Source of the DNA: Reticulascus tulasneorum
Taxonomy: Eukaryota > Ascomycota > Sordariomycetes > Glomerellales > Reticulascaceae
Length of the DNA: 64,000 nt
NCBI GenBank assembly: GCA_001557505.1
Contig: LSAX01000011.1
Coordinates: forward strand, 62,001 to 126,000
Direction of reading: 5' to 3'
The notes below the pieces were generated by a model. It saw nothing but the letters and a program-made list of their open reading frames with translations, did not search any database and was not told the origin of the DNA. A program made the position numbers and the translations under genes. Below are positions 44,509 to 55,831 of the stretch, piece after piece (within the stretch, counting starts at the first letter, position 1; the number at the start of each line of letters is the position of its first letter).

Positions 44509-45780
44509 TCACCAAAGAGTCTCGCTGTCTACTAGATTGCCCCTCGGCGCGCCTGACTTCCTGGCGCTATCTCTGGTATTTTCGTGCAGCGGATGTCCCA
44601 GCGGGAACGTAGGGCTAATCTTATGCGACTGTGCAATGGGCGATGGCTGAGTCGGCTTCGTCGCCTGCTGGCTGGTTATTGTTGATGACCGCAGCGGAGA
44701 GTGCTTGGCGGGGGCGATTCTGGTCGTTGTGTATTTGGCTGCGTGGCCGTTTGCCCGCTGCTGTCGGTACCGGTCATAAGGGGCCATGGGCGAGCGGAGC
44801 GGTGGAGGGGGTGGCCGTCTTGCTTTGAATCGAGGAGAAGTGGGTGCCCAGGCTGTGCTGAACGCGGCGCCGGGAGGGACGACTGTGAGAATTATGCAAG
44901 CTAGCAACGGTACGGCGGCGTCGATGGCCATGAAGGTTACTTCGTTTTGGGCGAGGGCGCCGCCGAGGCCGCCTACAGTTTCGACCAGTCGGTAGATTGT
45001 ATATCCCAGTAAAAGGACCACGGCCGCTTGCATGGCTGTTGAGGTCAGTTACCTGCGACCAGGTCATAGGACACGAGGAGAAGACCCACCGAGGAGGAAC
45101 CGCTTGAATCGCGACGACTGATACACCGCCGCATGCTTTATATCAAGCACAACTCTCTGGCCATTCAGTCCTATCATGAACCAGAAGTGTGTCGCGATAA
45201 ACAGGAGCAAAGTTGTTGCCTGCACTCCCAAGCCACCGACCAAGACGGTGGTGCTGCGTGTACTCTGCACGAGAGTTCCAGTCAGTTCAAGTACATCTGT
45301 CGCGGATGCTTGTAAACGTACCTCTGTACCGAAGCCAAAAGCTGCAAATATGACTCCGACCAATTGGATTACACCAGCCAAGATGCTGAAAGATGCGAAG
45401 AACGCGCCAACATGTGCCGGCCGTATCGAACAAGCTCGCTCTCCATATACGGACATGATGTGGGGCAGGATGAGGAACGTCGAGGCGCTGATACATGTTG
45501 GCCCGAGGACTGTGCCGAGTAGAAAGAGAGCGAAGTAGGTCTTGTCCGCAACGTTCCCACGCAGCATCACTCTTCCCACAAATCCCAGAATCTCCAACAG
45601 TAGCCCTGTCGCGAGCGTCGAGGCGAAGACCGGAGTGCGGAATCTGTATCCCAGGAAGAGGGTAACAGGCACGAGAATCGCGAAAGCCGCGAGCATGAAA
45701 GCATTCCCGGCCACCGAAGGTTGATAGTCAAGAAAGCCGCCAGGTACGGGGCACGTCTCCGGAGCACAGCCGCCTGCCAT
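44509..45780 (-). CDS. RTA1-like seven-TM lipid-translocase family protein
   Basis: Complement of exons 45780-45322, 45264-45090 and 45035-44509; 386 aa. Intron 1 (57 nt, GTACGT...GTGCAG, ACTGAC branch) is a multiple of three without stops; intron 2 (54 nt, GTGGGT...AACAG) joins RFLL to AMQAAVVLLLGYTIYRLVE. Family marks: Y-x-P-S-V-A-G-N-A-F after a Cys-containing start, E-I-L-G-F-V-G-R-V-M-L, PTCISASTFLILPHIM, IQLVGVIFAAFG, and TIYRLVE before the last helix pair. Seven hydrophobic segments, followed by a 95-residue Pro/Ser/Arg-rich tail. Rta1, Rsb1 and Rtm1 in yeast confer resistance to aminocholesterol or export sphingoid bases. Plasma membrane likely; substrate unknown. TATATA at 45879-45884, about 100 bases upstream, fits a core promoter. 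Confidence 0.87.
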
Positions 45781-47223
45781 GTTGTTTCGTTGACAGGCGA
45801 CAATGGCATTCGGTCACCATGGGGCTAGGCGTGTCGGGAGAAGCGCGAGAGGGTAAAAAGCTTCTCTGGGCCGAGACATATATACTCGGCAGGTAGGCAG
45901 ATTGCCAAGTGGCCCAACGGTATGGATCTGCACCTCCGCGGCGCTTGGGTGATGTGGATGATTAGGGGGCCAGGCAAGGAGAGGAGGACGAGATAGAGCA
46001 GCGGTCCGACTTGGCTGTTTACCCAGGTACTCGCAGCCGAACACACACACCATTAAGTTCCAGGGTAGCATCCGACCTGCACAGGAGCACCGCAATACCT
46101 CCCAACATGTCTACGCGAACAACCAGACCCCCAGTCATGCGATACGTACTGGCCCAGCTTGGACAAGTAGATGATGGGAATGTCACCGCAGCATTGACAA
46201 ATATGCCTCTCCCGAAGTGAGCGGGCAGGTTGGAAACCAGTTTGGGGGGGAGGGAAGGGAAACGGCCCCCGCGGCCAAACAAACAGCGAGTTGGGTGATG
46301 GCAATGCGGTCCCAGCAGCTTGGTCCAGCCGTGCTGACATTTGGAGTGATTGCAGATCTCCCTCTGCCAGCACCCAATCGATTCGGCGAAATGCCCATGG
46401 CGACATTAGCCACAACGGCGCATGTGAGGAGGCTGCATAAGCCTACTATAAAAGAGTGTGTTGGTTGCGTGTGCGCACCCCGACCCAATGAAAGACGTGC
46501 CGGGGCATGAGAATCATCTCCCTGCGCCTCGTCCTTGCTCAGGAGGGCCTCCCCTGGTGGGCCGGCCATGACAGATTGTTGGCTAGGCGCAGTACCGCAT
46601 CGTCTTGAAGAAATAAAACATCTCGATGCTGTGGAATGCGACAATATATACCCCCTCCAGTGAGTGATCCGTAGGGCAGGCAAATTGGATTGTTGCGGGC
46701 ATTGGCAAGCTAGACGCCGGATGCACGGAACGTATATTGCGACGCTTAAATTTCCCCGAGATTCAATTCATTTATCAAGGGGGGTTGGGAGATAGGATGA
46801 AATTCACATTTCGCAGTTAGCAATGCGACTTGGAGCCTGCAGCTACACCCCCGATGCTTGCTTGCTTGTGCCGAGGACCATTTCACGGTTCAGGGTTGTT
46901 GGTTGTTGGTCGTTAGTTCATGGTCGGGTAGGATTTGGAACGGCAACTTCGAGCCTACCAACGCCGCCGTGCTAGCGCCCCCTCGGCCCCCGCTGTGGAT
47001 CTCCAGGCTGGCCGCCATCGCGCTATGGCCCCCTAAGGTAGGTACTTCACTTATGTACCCTAGTGTGCTAGATTAGCATCATGACGTCAATTACTCGGCG
47101 CCAAACCAAGCGCCTTCACGCGTCTGTTTCCACATCCCAACATACTTTTTCTTAGACTGGTAAAAAGGTTTCGCAATCAAACAAGGCATTGATTGGAGGC
47201 ATTGCTCGTGTTGGGACATAGCA
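45781..47223. other. 1.4 kb divergent intergenic region
   Basis: Promoters of the RTA1-like gene (left) and the lipase gene (right). Frames such as 46183-46683 (minus) have no family resemblance. A TAAGGTAGGTACTT motif lies at about 47034-47047. The region near 46960-47000 is GC-rich but not coding by any sign I see. Confidence 0.45.
45870..45890 (-). promoter_or_regulatory. TATA box inside an inverted repeat, RTA1-like promoter
   Basis: GCCGAG (45870-45875) and CTCGGC (45885-45890) form a perfect 6-bp inverted repeat around ACATATATA. The TATATA core lies about 100 bases upstream of the ATG at 45780 on the minus strand. The arms contain CCG and CGG triplets, the half sites used by Zn2Cys6 proteins. 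It could be an operator-like site over the TATA box or a chance hairpin. Confidence 0.4.
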
Positions 47224-48350
47224 ATGAGCCCATGGCTTGTCAGATGCCGCTGCCGCCTGCCACCAACGTCGATTGTGCAAGCGCCAACTGCAAATAATCG
47301 CTTGACCAACGCTGCAACCCGCAGTCCAGGATGGGGAACGAGGAGCCTAACCTACACTCGCCCTCGGACTCAAGATGCTGATCCGAGGTTGAAGGATCTG
47401 GGCAAGAACATCTCGGATGATTATGCCCAACTCAGGGAGCACTATGGTACCTCCACGCCCAACCGGCTGACTTTCTACCCAAAACTGACAAATCCCAGCG
47501 ACCCCGAAGTATCCTATCGTCCTTGCACATGGTCTCTTGGGCTTCGCCGAGCTCCGTCTAAGCTCCTACATCCCTGCCATAGAGTACTGGCATGGTATCT
47601 CCTCCGCCCTGACCGCCAACCACATCCCCATCATCACCGCCTCGGTCCCGCCCTCAGGCACAATTGAGGAGCGCGCGTTCAAACTTAGCCAGGATATCGC
47701 CTCCAAGGCACACGGCCAGAGCGTCAATATCATCGCGCACAGTATGGGCGGGCTGGATGCGCGCTACATGGTCTCCAACTTGCGGCCGAAGAACGTCGAT
47801 GTGCGCTCGCTCGTGACCGTCGCGACGCCCCATCGCGGCAGCAGCTTTGCCGATTACCTGTTGGGTGGGCAGGGCTTCGTGAATCTGCCTAATCTGTACG
47901 GTGTAATCGAAAAAGCTGGACTGGGCACCGGTGCGTTTCATCAGCTGACGAAGGAGTACATGGAGGGCGAGTTCAATCCCAAGACGCAAGACGAGGAAGG
48001 GGTCCGGTACTTCAGTTACGGTGCTTGTACAGGCAGGCCTCCGCTACTTTCTCCGTTCCGGCAGAGTCACCGCATCCTGGAAGCGATCGAAGGCGCGAAC
48101 GATGGGCTCGTGAGTGTGGAAAGTAGTCGGTGGGGCACGTACAAAGGGACCTTGGTTGGCGTGAGCCATTTGGACTTGATTAATTGGTCCAACAGGCTAC
48201 GTTGGACGTTGAGAAGGTGGATGGGGCAGAAGAGATCGTATGTTTGCTACTTTGATGTTGGCTGAACCATGAATGCTGACGATACATAGGTTCAATGCGG
48301 TTGCGTTCTATCTCGATATTGCAGACATGCTTGCAAAGGAGGGGCTTTGA
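47224..48350 (+). CDS. Tgl2-like mitochondrial triacylglycerol lipase
   Basis: Exons 47224-47446, 47499-48237, 48290-48350 (introns 52 nt each, GTACCT...CCCAG and GTATGT...CATAG), 340 aa. The N-terminal 45 residues are rich in Arg, Ser and Thr and lack acidic residues (MSPWLVRCRCRLPPT), a typical mitochondrial presequence. Core: YPIVLAHGLLGFAEL with the oxyanion-hole H-G, the nucleophile elbow NIIAHSMGGLDARYM (Ser about 156; A-H-S-M-G instead of G-x-S-x-G), VATPHRGSSFADYLLG, then Asp in EGANDGLVSVES (about 276) and His in GVSHLDLINW. The triad is complete. The C-terminal exon FNAVAFYLDIADMLAKEGL is the usual end. Yeast Tgl2 is a lipase in mitochondria; this gene most likely shares that role, but the substrate is not certain. 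Confidence 0.88.
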
Positions 48351-48653
48351 TACACGGTTAGCATACGGCATACGGGCATACGATATGGAGTTTTGTTTCT
48401 GTCACAACAAAAGAATGAGGCGTTAGGATTCCGATCTCCCTTCTGGGATGGGGTATATAAGCCAGCACCGAGGATACAGGTCTTGATAAAGAATAATTGC
48501 ATTCTTATTAGAAAGCGTATATATAAAAGCGGTCGTACAGACCCAAGTCTACCGTCTCAACCTTTCCCATAACAGCAGCCCTGATTTCACGGAGCCACAT
48601 CACTAGTTCCGTACTGTCATTTAATCATAAGTCATCACGACTCCGGCCGGCCC
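48351..48653. other. Convergent 3' region lipase / arrestin
   Basis: About 300 bases with TATATAAA-like stretches (48452, 48520) that probably serve 3' end formation. No gene. Confidence 0.45.
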
Positions 48654-50294
48654 TTAATTCTTTTCCGGGATCTCGCTCGGCGCATTCTCGTTGGTCACAC
48701 CACTATAAGCTGGCCTCGGTCGCAACCCATCAAACGGCCCCGCAGTCGTCTCCGCCATAGCTTCATCATAGCTCGGCGGCGCTGCATCGTATGCTGGGAT
48801 CCCGGCGGCTCCAAGCTGCGGTGGATACAGCGGGTCGTATGGTTGGGCGGGTATGGGAGCCTGAGGTCGATGCTGGCCCTGCGTTGGCGTCACAGGTGCA
48901 GATTGCGCTGTTCTTGGCGGCAACCGGGGTGGAATCTGAAGGGTAGCTGGGGAAGGGTCATTTTGTTGATGAATTATGGCGTCCAGGAGCTGCGCTGGTG
49001 GCGCAATCCCTGAGAAGACTTGGACTTTGGAAAAATGTAGTGGTAGGAATATTGTTTGAGGTTGAGTTGCTGCATCTTTTGACGATAGAAATCCACGAGG
49101 GCTGGGTTTGCCCCAGCTCACGCCGAGCTTGATCTCGAGTTCATACGTTCGGGACAGATTGCAAGCGACGAAAGACGGCGAGACTGTGTTAGGTAGCGGT
49201 GCATTCCGCCACAGCTCATCTGGTACCACAAGTTCCGTGCCTATTTCGTCGGCAGCAGGCGATTGTATCAGGGGTATGCTGAGTCCGGTCTGCGTTACGA
49301 CCACCCATCGGCTCACCTCCTTGTTGTATAAATCGTGACACCTGACATGGGTGCTGCCTATGAGGTCGATCTGGATTGATGTGAGGAAGACTTGCTCATG
49401 GGAAGGAATCAACTTCTTGGCGATGAGCCGCATGGGGATGGGCTGGTTGCAAGTGAGGATTGACGGGTGCGGGAGGCGAGCAGACATCTCGACCGAAGGG
49501 GGCAGGGCTTCCTTATTCTTGGACGGTTCGTCTTTACTGGAGCTGAATAGTGAACTACGTTTCTTTTGCAGCCCGGGAGCGCGTGGTTTGAAGGCGAACG
49601 GCCGTCGGGCAAACGCTTCCTGGCTGCTCTTCGGCGTGCGAGGCGGTTCGATGGGCATGAATTTGAAGCCGATCTGATATCTCCAATTCTCTTTCAGGAA
49701 CCCGGGCCGTTGTATCGTGACCTTGATGAAATAGCGCACTTCTGCTTCGCGAGGAAACCCCGTGAACGATGGGGGAAGCGTCTTGGTGATGTGCTGCAGG
49801 AACAGCTGCTTGCTCCCATCCATCACCCGCACACCGCCAATGCCGAAGATGCCTCCTCCAGCGCCGAACCCGCCGACTCCGCCTAGACCTCCGATCTTGG
49901 ACATGGCGACAGGATCGCTGCATGCATTGTTGAATGGAAGCTTGAACTTGAAGGGATATTCATGGTGCCCCGCCTGCAGAACATAAGATCCGCCGGCCGA
50001 CGAGGCCGCCGTCTCCTCGTCGGGGAAGAGCTGCTTGACCTTGTATAGGACCTTATGATTCTCGCTCACCATCGTCCCCGGCCCACCACCCGGCATCGCG
50101 GGCGCTCGAGAGCCACCATGGTATTCGTCAAGCGAGTTCGGCAGGCCGAGAGCCGTTTTCGACTCTCCTTCGAGCTTCACGATAATGGCCCCGACCTGCT
50201 CGGCGCGGTTCAAGGCAAGCACAATTCTACCTTTAACAAAGTCAAGATTTGTATAGAACTCCGGCTGGTTGTCGAGGGCTATCCTGATGGACAT
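48654..50294 (-). CDS. Alpha-arrestin domain protein (ART family)
   Basis: Single exon, 546 aa, ATG at 50294 (MSIRIALDNQPEFYTNLDFV). The N-terminal arrestin fold begins KGRIVLALNRAEQVGAIIVK-LEGES; an insert rich in Gly (GGLGGVGGFGAGGG) and a long loop follow, then YPFKFKLPFNNAC, EAEVRYFIKVTIQRPG, and the C-terminal arrestin part (PMRLIAKKLIPS, VFLTSIQIDLIGSTHVRCHD, ELEIKLGVSWG). The tail is Pro-rich and carries PPSY (506-509, followed by DEAM), the PY motif bound by WW domains of Rsp5/Nedd4-type ubiquitin ligases. Such adaptors send plasma-membrane transporters or receptors to endocytosis; the cargo is unknown. A serine/lysine-rich stretch (KKRSSLFSSSKDEPSKNKE) sits in the inter-lobe loop and may be a phosphorylation and ubiquitin site. 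Cytoplasmic and membrane-associated. Confidence 0.88.
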   Translation of the reverse strand: MSIRIALDNQPEFYTNLDFVKGRIVLALNRAEQVGAIIVKLEGESKTALGLPNSLDEYHGGSRAPAMPGGGPGTMVSENHKVLYKVKQLFPDEETAASSAGGSYVLQAGHHEYPFKFKLPFNNACSDPVAMSKIGGLGGVGGFGAGGGIFGIGGVRVMDGSKQLFLQHITKTLPPSFTGFPREAEVRYFIKVTIQRPGFLKENWRYQIGFKFMPIEPPRTPKSSQEAFARRPFAFKPRAPGLQKKRSSLFSSSKDEPSKNKEALPPSVEMSARLPHPSILTCNQPIPMRLIAKKLIPSHEQVFLTSIQIDLIGSTHVRCHDLYNKEVSRWVVVTQTGLSIPLIQSPAADEIGTELVVPDELWRNAPLPNTVSPSFVACNLSRTYELEIKLGVSWGKPSPRGFLSSKDAATQPQTIFLPLHFSKVQVFSGIAPPAQLLDAIIHQQNDPSPATLQIPPRLPPRTAQSAPVTPTQGQHRPQAPIPAQPYDPLYPPQLGAAGIPAYDAAPPSYDEAMAETTAGPFDGLRPRPAYSGVTNENAPSEIPEKN

Positions 50295-51993
50295 TTTGCG
50301 AAATCTCGCTCGCTTCTGCGATGGGATGGCCCGCTGTTGATGCGAAAGACAAGTTTGCGATGGACGGGTATGTACCCGATGAGCTCATAATACTACTGGC
50401 CAGGATGTGGCGACTAATTCGCTCAAAGGGAGACACTAGGATACCTATAGATGAAGTCGTGAGTTGAGCAATCTGAATCTCTGCGGTACCGAGATGTCCG
50501 ATGTTGAAAGGCGACGTAAAACGAGTGGCTCAGCCTCACCCTAAGCCTTGCCGTCCGATGAAGCAGATGGCTGAGGTGAGTACGAGTACAAGCCGGGGAT
50601 GAGTTGAGGTTGATGTCATCGGCCGAAACCGTGGGCCTAGTTTATTAGCTTGCCGAAAGCCCGACCTTCCAATAGGCGAGCTCCATGCAGTCAGTGGGCG
50701 AATCAATTTAAGTGACCCCAGAGAAGCGCTAAGCTGTGGCGCTTCAGGGAACCCCACAGTGCTCTAATAAGCTCAGCTAGTTTCAGCGATGGGAGGATCA
50801 GTCCAGGCTTACTGTTACCTGCCTACATATGTACGAATCCATCCCTCAGTCTAACTAGTAGTTGCCTTACTAGTGGATTATTAGTAGTGCAGCATTATGT
50901 AAACGAACCTGCCTGCTACCTAGGTACATGCCCGTGTCCCAGGCGGTGGTTAACACTTCTTCCCCACTGCACCATTAATGGACTTGAGCTCTTTGACCCG
51001 AATTCAGCCTCCATATATTGCACAGAGGAACAATTACTCTCAGATGAAGCTCTGATGCTATCTCATACAGAACTCATCTAAATACAAAACCCCAAGCCGC
51101 TCATATTCCGAACCATACTCTCTCCACCAACTTTGCTCTGCAACCATGTGCACCCACAATTTTCGGCCGTGCAGTTGTGTCACTACAAGGCCGCGTCATA
51201 CCACTCATACCACCTCAGCTTGTGAGAGCCTCAAAGGAATGAGCCACCACCCCCTTGAACCCCCAGAACCTAATTGCCCCAGAACCTAATTGAAGCAAAG
51301 GCCACGTGTTGCATCGCTACCCTCGTATTACAGTTGTAGTCTGTTAGGTAGAGAGACGAGAAAGTGCGGTGCTTATATGAATATGAATGTTGAATGTTTG
51401 AATTAGAGCCAGCTATCCTATCGACGCTGTCACAGGCTAGAAGCCCTGAAGCTGCAATCCCCTCCGCAGGGCTAATAGCCGTAGCAGAGGATGGGATCAG
51501 CTGCAATCTAGACTTGTCCCAGCGGTTGGCCATTCATAGCCATATCTGTCTCTAGCCCTGATTTATTTGCCCCAAGAACTTTGGGTATGCCATGCGAACG
51601 AATCCTGCCGACGCCACGGGTATCATTCGCCAGCCAAACCAAGAGAGAGAGCCTATCGAAACATGCCCCAGGCCTCTCAGGCCCAAGTTTCCTCCCCTCG
51701 TTATGAAATATCACCAAACATTGCATATCTGGAACGCCATCCGCCTTAGGTACTGTCATTCCAGGTCCAAGGAATAGGGCCATTGCGGTAAATGACAAGT
51801 TGCCCATCCCCTTCTGACCTGAATGCATGCTCAACACCACACAACAGTGCTGCCAGCCGCCAAAAAAAATTAAGTTGGAAACGTGGAATGTCATCGTGAA
51901 AGTGATGACCGTTGGATAGAAGAAATTGTGCGTTCTGCCTTGCTAAGCAGCATTGTTAGCATTTGCATGCTGTTAACAGATGGCGGCGCGAGA
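50295..51993. other. 1.7 kb intergenic, no supported gene
   Basis: Promoter of the arrestin gene on the left, 3' flank of the SP-RING gene on the right. A CTACCTAGGTACATG motif lies at 50916-50930. The 128-codon minus frame at 51508-51894 has no recognisable content. Confidence 0.45.
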
Positions 51994-54900
51994 TCAGTCG
52001 AGCTCAATCACCTCAACATCACAGTTCATATTGACCGTGGGCTTGCTCTGGGGACGACTCAACCCAGCTGGCTTTTTCTTCTCCATGTTCTCGTCATCAC
52101 TGCCCATCTCGGCCTCGGCCTTGGCTGTCCACGTTCCGTCTGCTGCGACAAAAACTGTCTTCGTGCCTTGCTTCTGACTAATAACTAGTTCTTGGCGAAT
52201 ACCAACGAGAAATTGGTCGATCCGCAGACTATATGGACGCGCATCTCCCCCGCACAAGGGGCATTTCCATTTGTCAACCAGCGATGGTTCCATCCCCAAC
52301 TTCGGCAGCCGACGGCAAATGTGGCAGTTATTGCCAGCACCGTGAAGGGTGCATTGCGGTTTGGTGGGCCGGGTCTCTAACCAGTTCTTGAGATCAAAAC
52401 ACTCCACATGCGTGCAAAGAGTACCCCTTGCTGGAATTTCGAACATTGAACTGCTGAAAGGATCCGCAATGTCTATCGAAAGCTCGTTCTCTACGATAGA
52501 AACTTCGTCATCGGCCAAGTTTGTCTGTGTTAGCCTTTTTCGGATCGCAGCCTTCGTGACATCGGCTGGTATGATGCCGCGTTCCCAGACCATATCGACA
52601 AGACTTTGGTGGTCGAGTGTCTCTATGACCTCGACGGCCATGAAAAACATGAGGCTAGATCTGAGTTGACTTGGAGATGGGGGAATGCCAACTATGACTC
52701 TGTTCTTACCCTGCCGTAGTTCGGGAGTCAACTCAGCTGGTTGATGTTGCCCATTATGTTGCTTCCGCCGAATTGTCACTGCGTTGCCGTTGAAAGTGAT
52801 GAATATGTTCTCGGGCCAGTGGGTTGGTGCGATAACCCACTCAGATTCTGGCACCGTTTGCTGATCTTTCGGGACGTTGCCGAATTGACAGAGGCGCAGT
52901 CGATATCGCAACGAGCCATTAAAATATTCAGAAACCGGCACCACCTCCCCCGCTGGGACTCGATGTATGCATAGTTTCGCCAAGTCATCGTCGGTGACAT
53001 TGAAGTTAAGCTCGTGCAGCCCGGCATGCGGTCGAGTCATGACTGGTTTGACGGCAAATCGCTTGATAGATTGGTAGTACTTTCCCTGACTACTACTGGG
53101 CGACATCTGCGGTACACGCCTGGGGCTCCGCGCATTAACTTGGTGAAGGGCAGACATGAAAGCTTTCTTCTCATAAGGGTCATGCGCGTGTTGCTCTAAA
53201 GGAATACGGTAGTTTCTTCCCGGAAGGAACTTGGTCACTCTGGGATTGACCCGATTAAGTGGTGTGGTAGGTTGCGCTGTGTTGATGATCGAAGATTGGC
53301 TGCGCAAGACCTGTGAAGGCAAGATTTGGCCATTTGGCTGTTCGAGATGCAGTCCCAAACCGACTCCCTGTGTCACATTGATGCTCGAGTGCCTAGATTG
53401 CTGCTGGCCACTTGGCCCTACTTGCCGTGGCGGCGGTTGTTGCGGCGTGCGGTGACTGCCAGTATCGTGGGCATGAGAAAGTCCTGGAGGGGTCCCAACC
53501 GCCGGGGTGGGGAAAGCGTGCCCCGTTTGAGTGGTTGGCGGCAGGGGTTGAGGAGCAGTCGCATTGCTAGATAAAGTCTGTCCGTGGAACCCATTTACTG
53601 GGCGAGCTCCAGGTATGCCAGGACGTGAACTTGAATGATACCGGTCCTGAGGAACTCGATTAATGCCTTGATGCTGTGATCGCGTACTGCTCTTTTCGCC
53701 CATTTCATCCTGCGCTCCTGGTAGGTCAGGTGATACAGGTACCATGTGGTTGCTTGCGGTGGCAGGGGACTGCTGTTGGCTATTTCCTCGTAGTATATAG
53801 TTGGAAGGAACGAAGCTCGGCGCGTTTTGAGAAGCGGGGGGGAAGGACATCTGGGGAGAAAACTTGGAAGACGAGGAATTTTCAGAATATGGTGGCTGGT
53901 GGCCAGTAATGCTTGGGCTTTGTGCAATAGTTTGATGGCTAGCATGGACAGAAGAGAGCACGTCCGAGGGCTTTCTTGTTTGGTCCGCGGCAAGCATTTG
54001 TTGCTGTGAGTGTAGGGCTGTCGTCTCCGCCAGGTTTGGTGTGACTGGAGATGTAAATAAGGGGCCTGGGTGCTGTCCAGGACGCAACGAGAATTGTTGC
54101 TCCGCAGCAAAGGCTCCTCGATACGCGGCGACTAACTGCCTGTACTTCATGACACAGGTGTTAATGTGAGTTTCGACTTCCTGCTGGGTCGTTGGCCTCC
54201 GAGTTGCAACTTGATCACCCATGAAGACATACATCATCTGCGTCGCAATGTCTCCGTCTCTGATGTGTAATTGCCTCCTCGACACGGTGAAGAAGATAGC
54301 CTGGAGGGTGGGAGATTCCATTCTCAGCTGGCTACGCAGCTCGGCTACTAGTAGGGGAAACTGTCTGGCTCTAATTGATGACAATATCGCCCCCCACCGT
54401 TCTGAAAGATTCTTGAGAAACATGGCTACTTTTGAAAGAACTGCATTGTATTCAGCAGAATGGGATGTCAGAACAGTGAGCATGTCGGGGAAGTTGGTGA
54501 ACCACAAAAGGTGAAGTTGACTTATGTCGTTGTTGTTCCTCAATGCAGCCTGCAGAATTGCAAATCCGTCATCGACAGCGTGACGTTCGAGCTTGAGAGC
54601 CTTGTAGGTCAACTCTCTGTCGACGGACCATAGGCAAAGCACCTGATGCATCGCGATATAGAAAAGATCTCCCTTGCCACATGCTTCTCGCAAAAGGTTC
54701 AACCTTGGGGATGTGACGTCGTCTCCGTGGGTGTATGGAGCCCCAGGGCTATTTAAGTCTCGAAAGCGGTTATCAGTTTTCTCCAATAGGAGCCTGAAAT
54801 CCAAAGGGTGGGGGGCATTGTCCATATCTGGGTCGAGCCGTCTTCGTTTGCTGCCCATCTCCTGGTCGATATATGCGGATGGCTGATGGTGAACGTTGGA

Positions 54901-55831
54901 CGGCAGCGGAAGGTTTGGCGGCATCGAAGGTATGTCTGCGGACGGCGCCATAGGGTGAGCTGACCTTTGACCACCAGAAGATATGCCGGATTGCATGCCG
55001 CGTGCATAATTCGCGGCATTGTCAGATGGAAGTTGCTGCTGCTCTGCAGACGGTTCAGAGTTTGACTGTGCTGAAAATGCAGATTGAGGTCCTTGAGTTG
55101 CCAAAGTCGGCGAGTCTATGTGGTTTCGAGAATGGGTAATTGACGCATGAGTCGCATGCTCTTCACTCGTGCATGGTAGCGAGCTGCCAGGGGGCCTTTT
55201 CGATCCTACTAATGGGCTTGGATGAGAGTCGAATTGTGCAGTGTTCAAATTAGGGCTGTCCTGCATGTTGGATGTTACCGGACTGGCCTCATCAGTCGGA
55301 GCCGGCGACAGAAGCGTGTTGTAACTTTGGGGCGTGTTAATGATGAACAGCACAAGGGGCTACCATGTATCGCAAGAAAAAGTAGGAGGGCGAGACGCTG
55401 GTTTGGGCATACCTTGGTTGTATAGATGCGTAGGTTGAAGTTGAAGACTTGCCTCCCGTATTCAGATCTTGGATACCCGTCTTAGGAGGGGCATCATCCG
55501 GCTGTTGAGCCGAATCTGGCTGGTTCCATGTAGGCACAGACGGCTGGGTAATAGAAGGGATGTTTTCTCTGGTACCAGGACGCTTCGAACGTTGTTTGAG
55601 GGCTGGGTTCGTTCGCGCTGATGGGATGGTCGCATGGGCCCCGGGGCCAGAGCCAGTCATCCATGACGGTTGACGGCCTCCCAAAAAGCGGTTGACGGTA
55701 TCGTTCGTAGTGGCAACTTGGTCGTTGCTCACATCGTTATGCTGCTGTGCATGCGCTGGCATTTTGCGTTTCTTTCGGCATCGAGATGGGAGGGGCGAGG
55801 GTGGCGGTGGACGGAGACTTGATCGAGGCAT
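51994..55831 (-). CDS. SP-RING (MIZ) zinc-finger protein, probable SUMO E3 ligase
   Basis: Complement of exons 55831-55413 and 55324-51994 (88-nt intron, GTATGC...AAAG), 1249 aa. The N-terminal part is long, disordered and Gln/Ser/Pro-rich. A PINIT-like beta region lies about 880-1040 (HAGLHELNFNVTDDDLAKLC, SEYFNGSLRYRLRLCQFG). The SP-RING begins IPARGTLCTHVECFDLKNWL (first Cys about 1110) and ends DKWKCPLCGGDARPYSLRID; between the halves is a 31-residue insert with its own C-x2-H and C-x2-C pairs. PIAS/Siz proteins use this domain to bind Ubc9 and pass SUMO to substrates. The last residues V-E-V-I-E-L-D fit a SUMO-interaction motif. Nuclear by inference (KKRKM near the start). Which fungal Siz or other MIZ subgroup it belongs to cannot be settled by eye. 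Confidence 0.85.
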
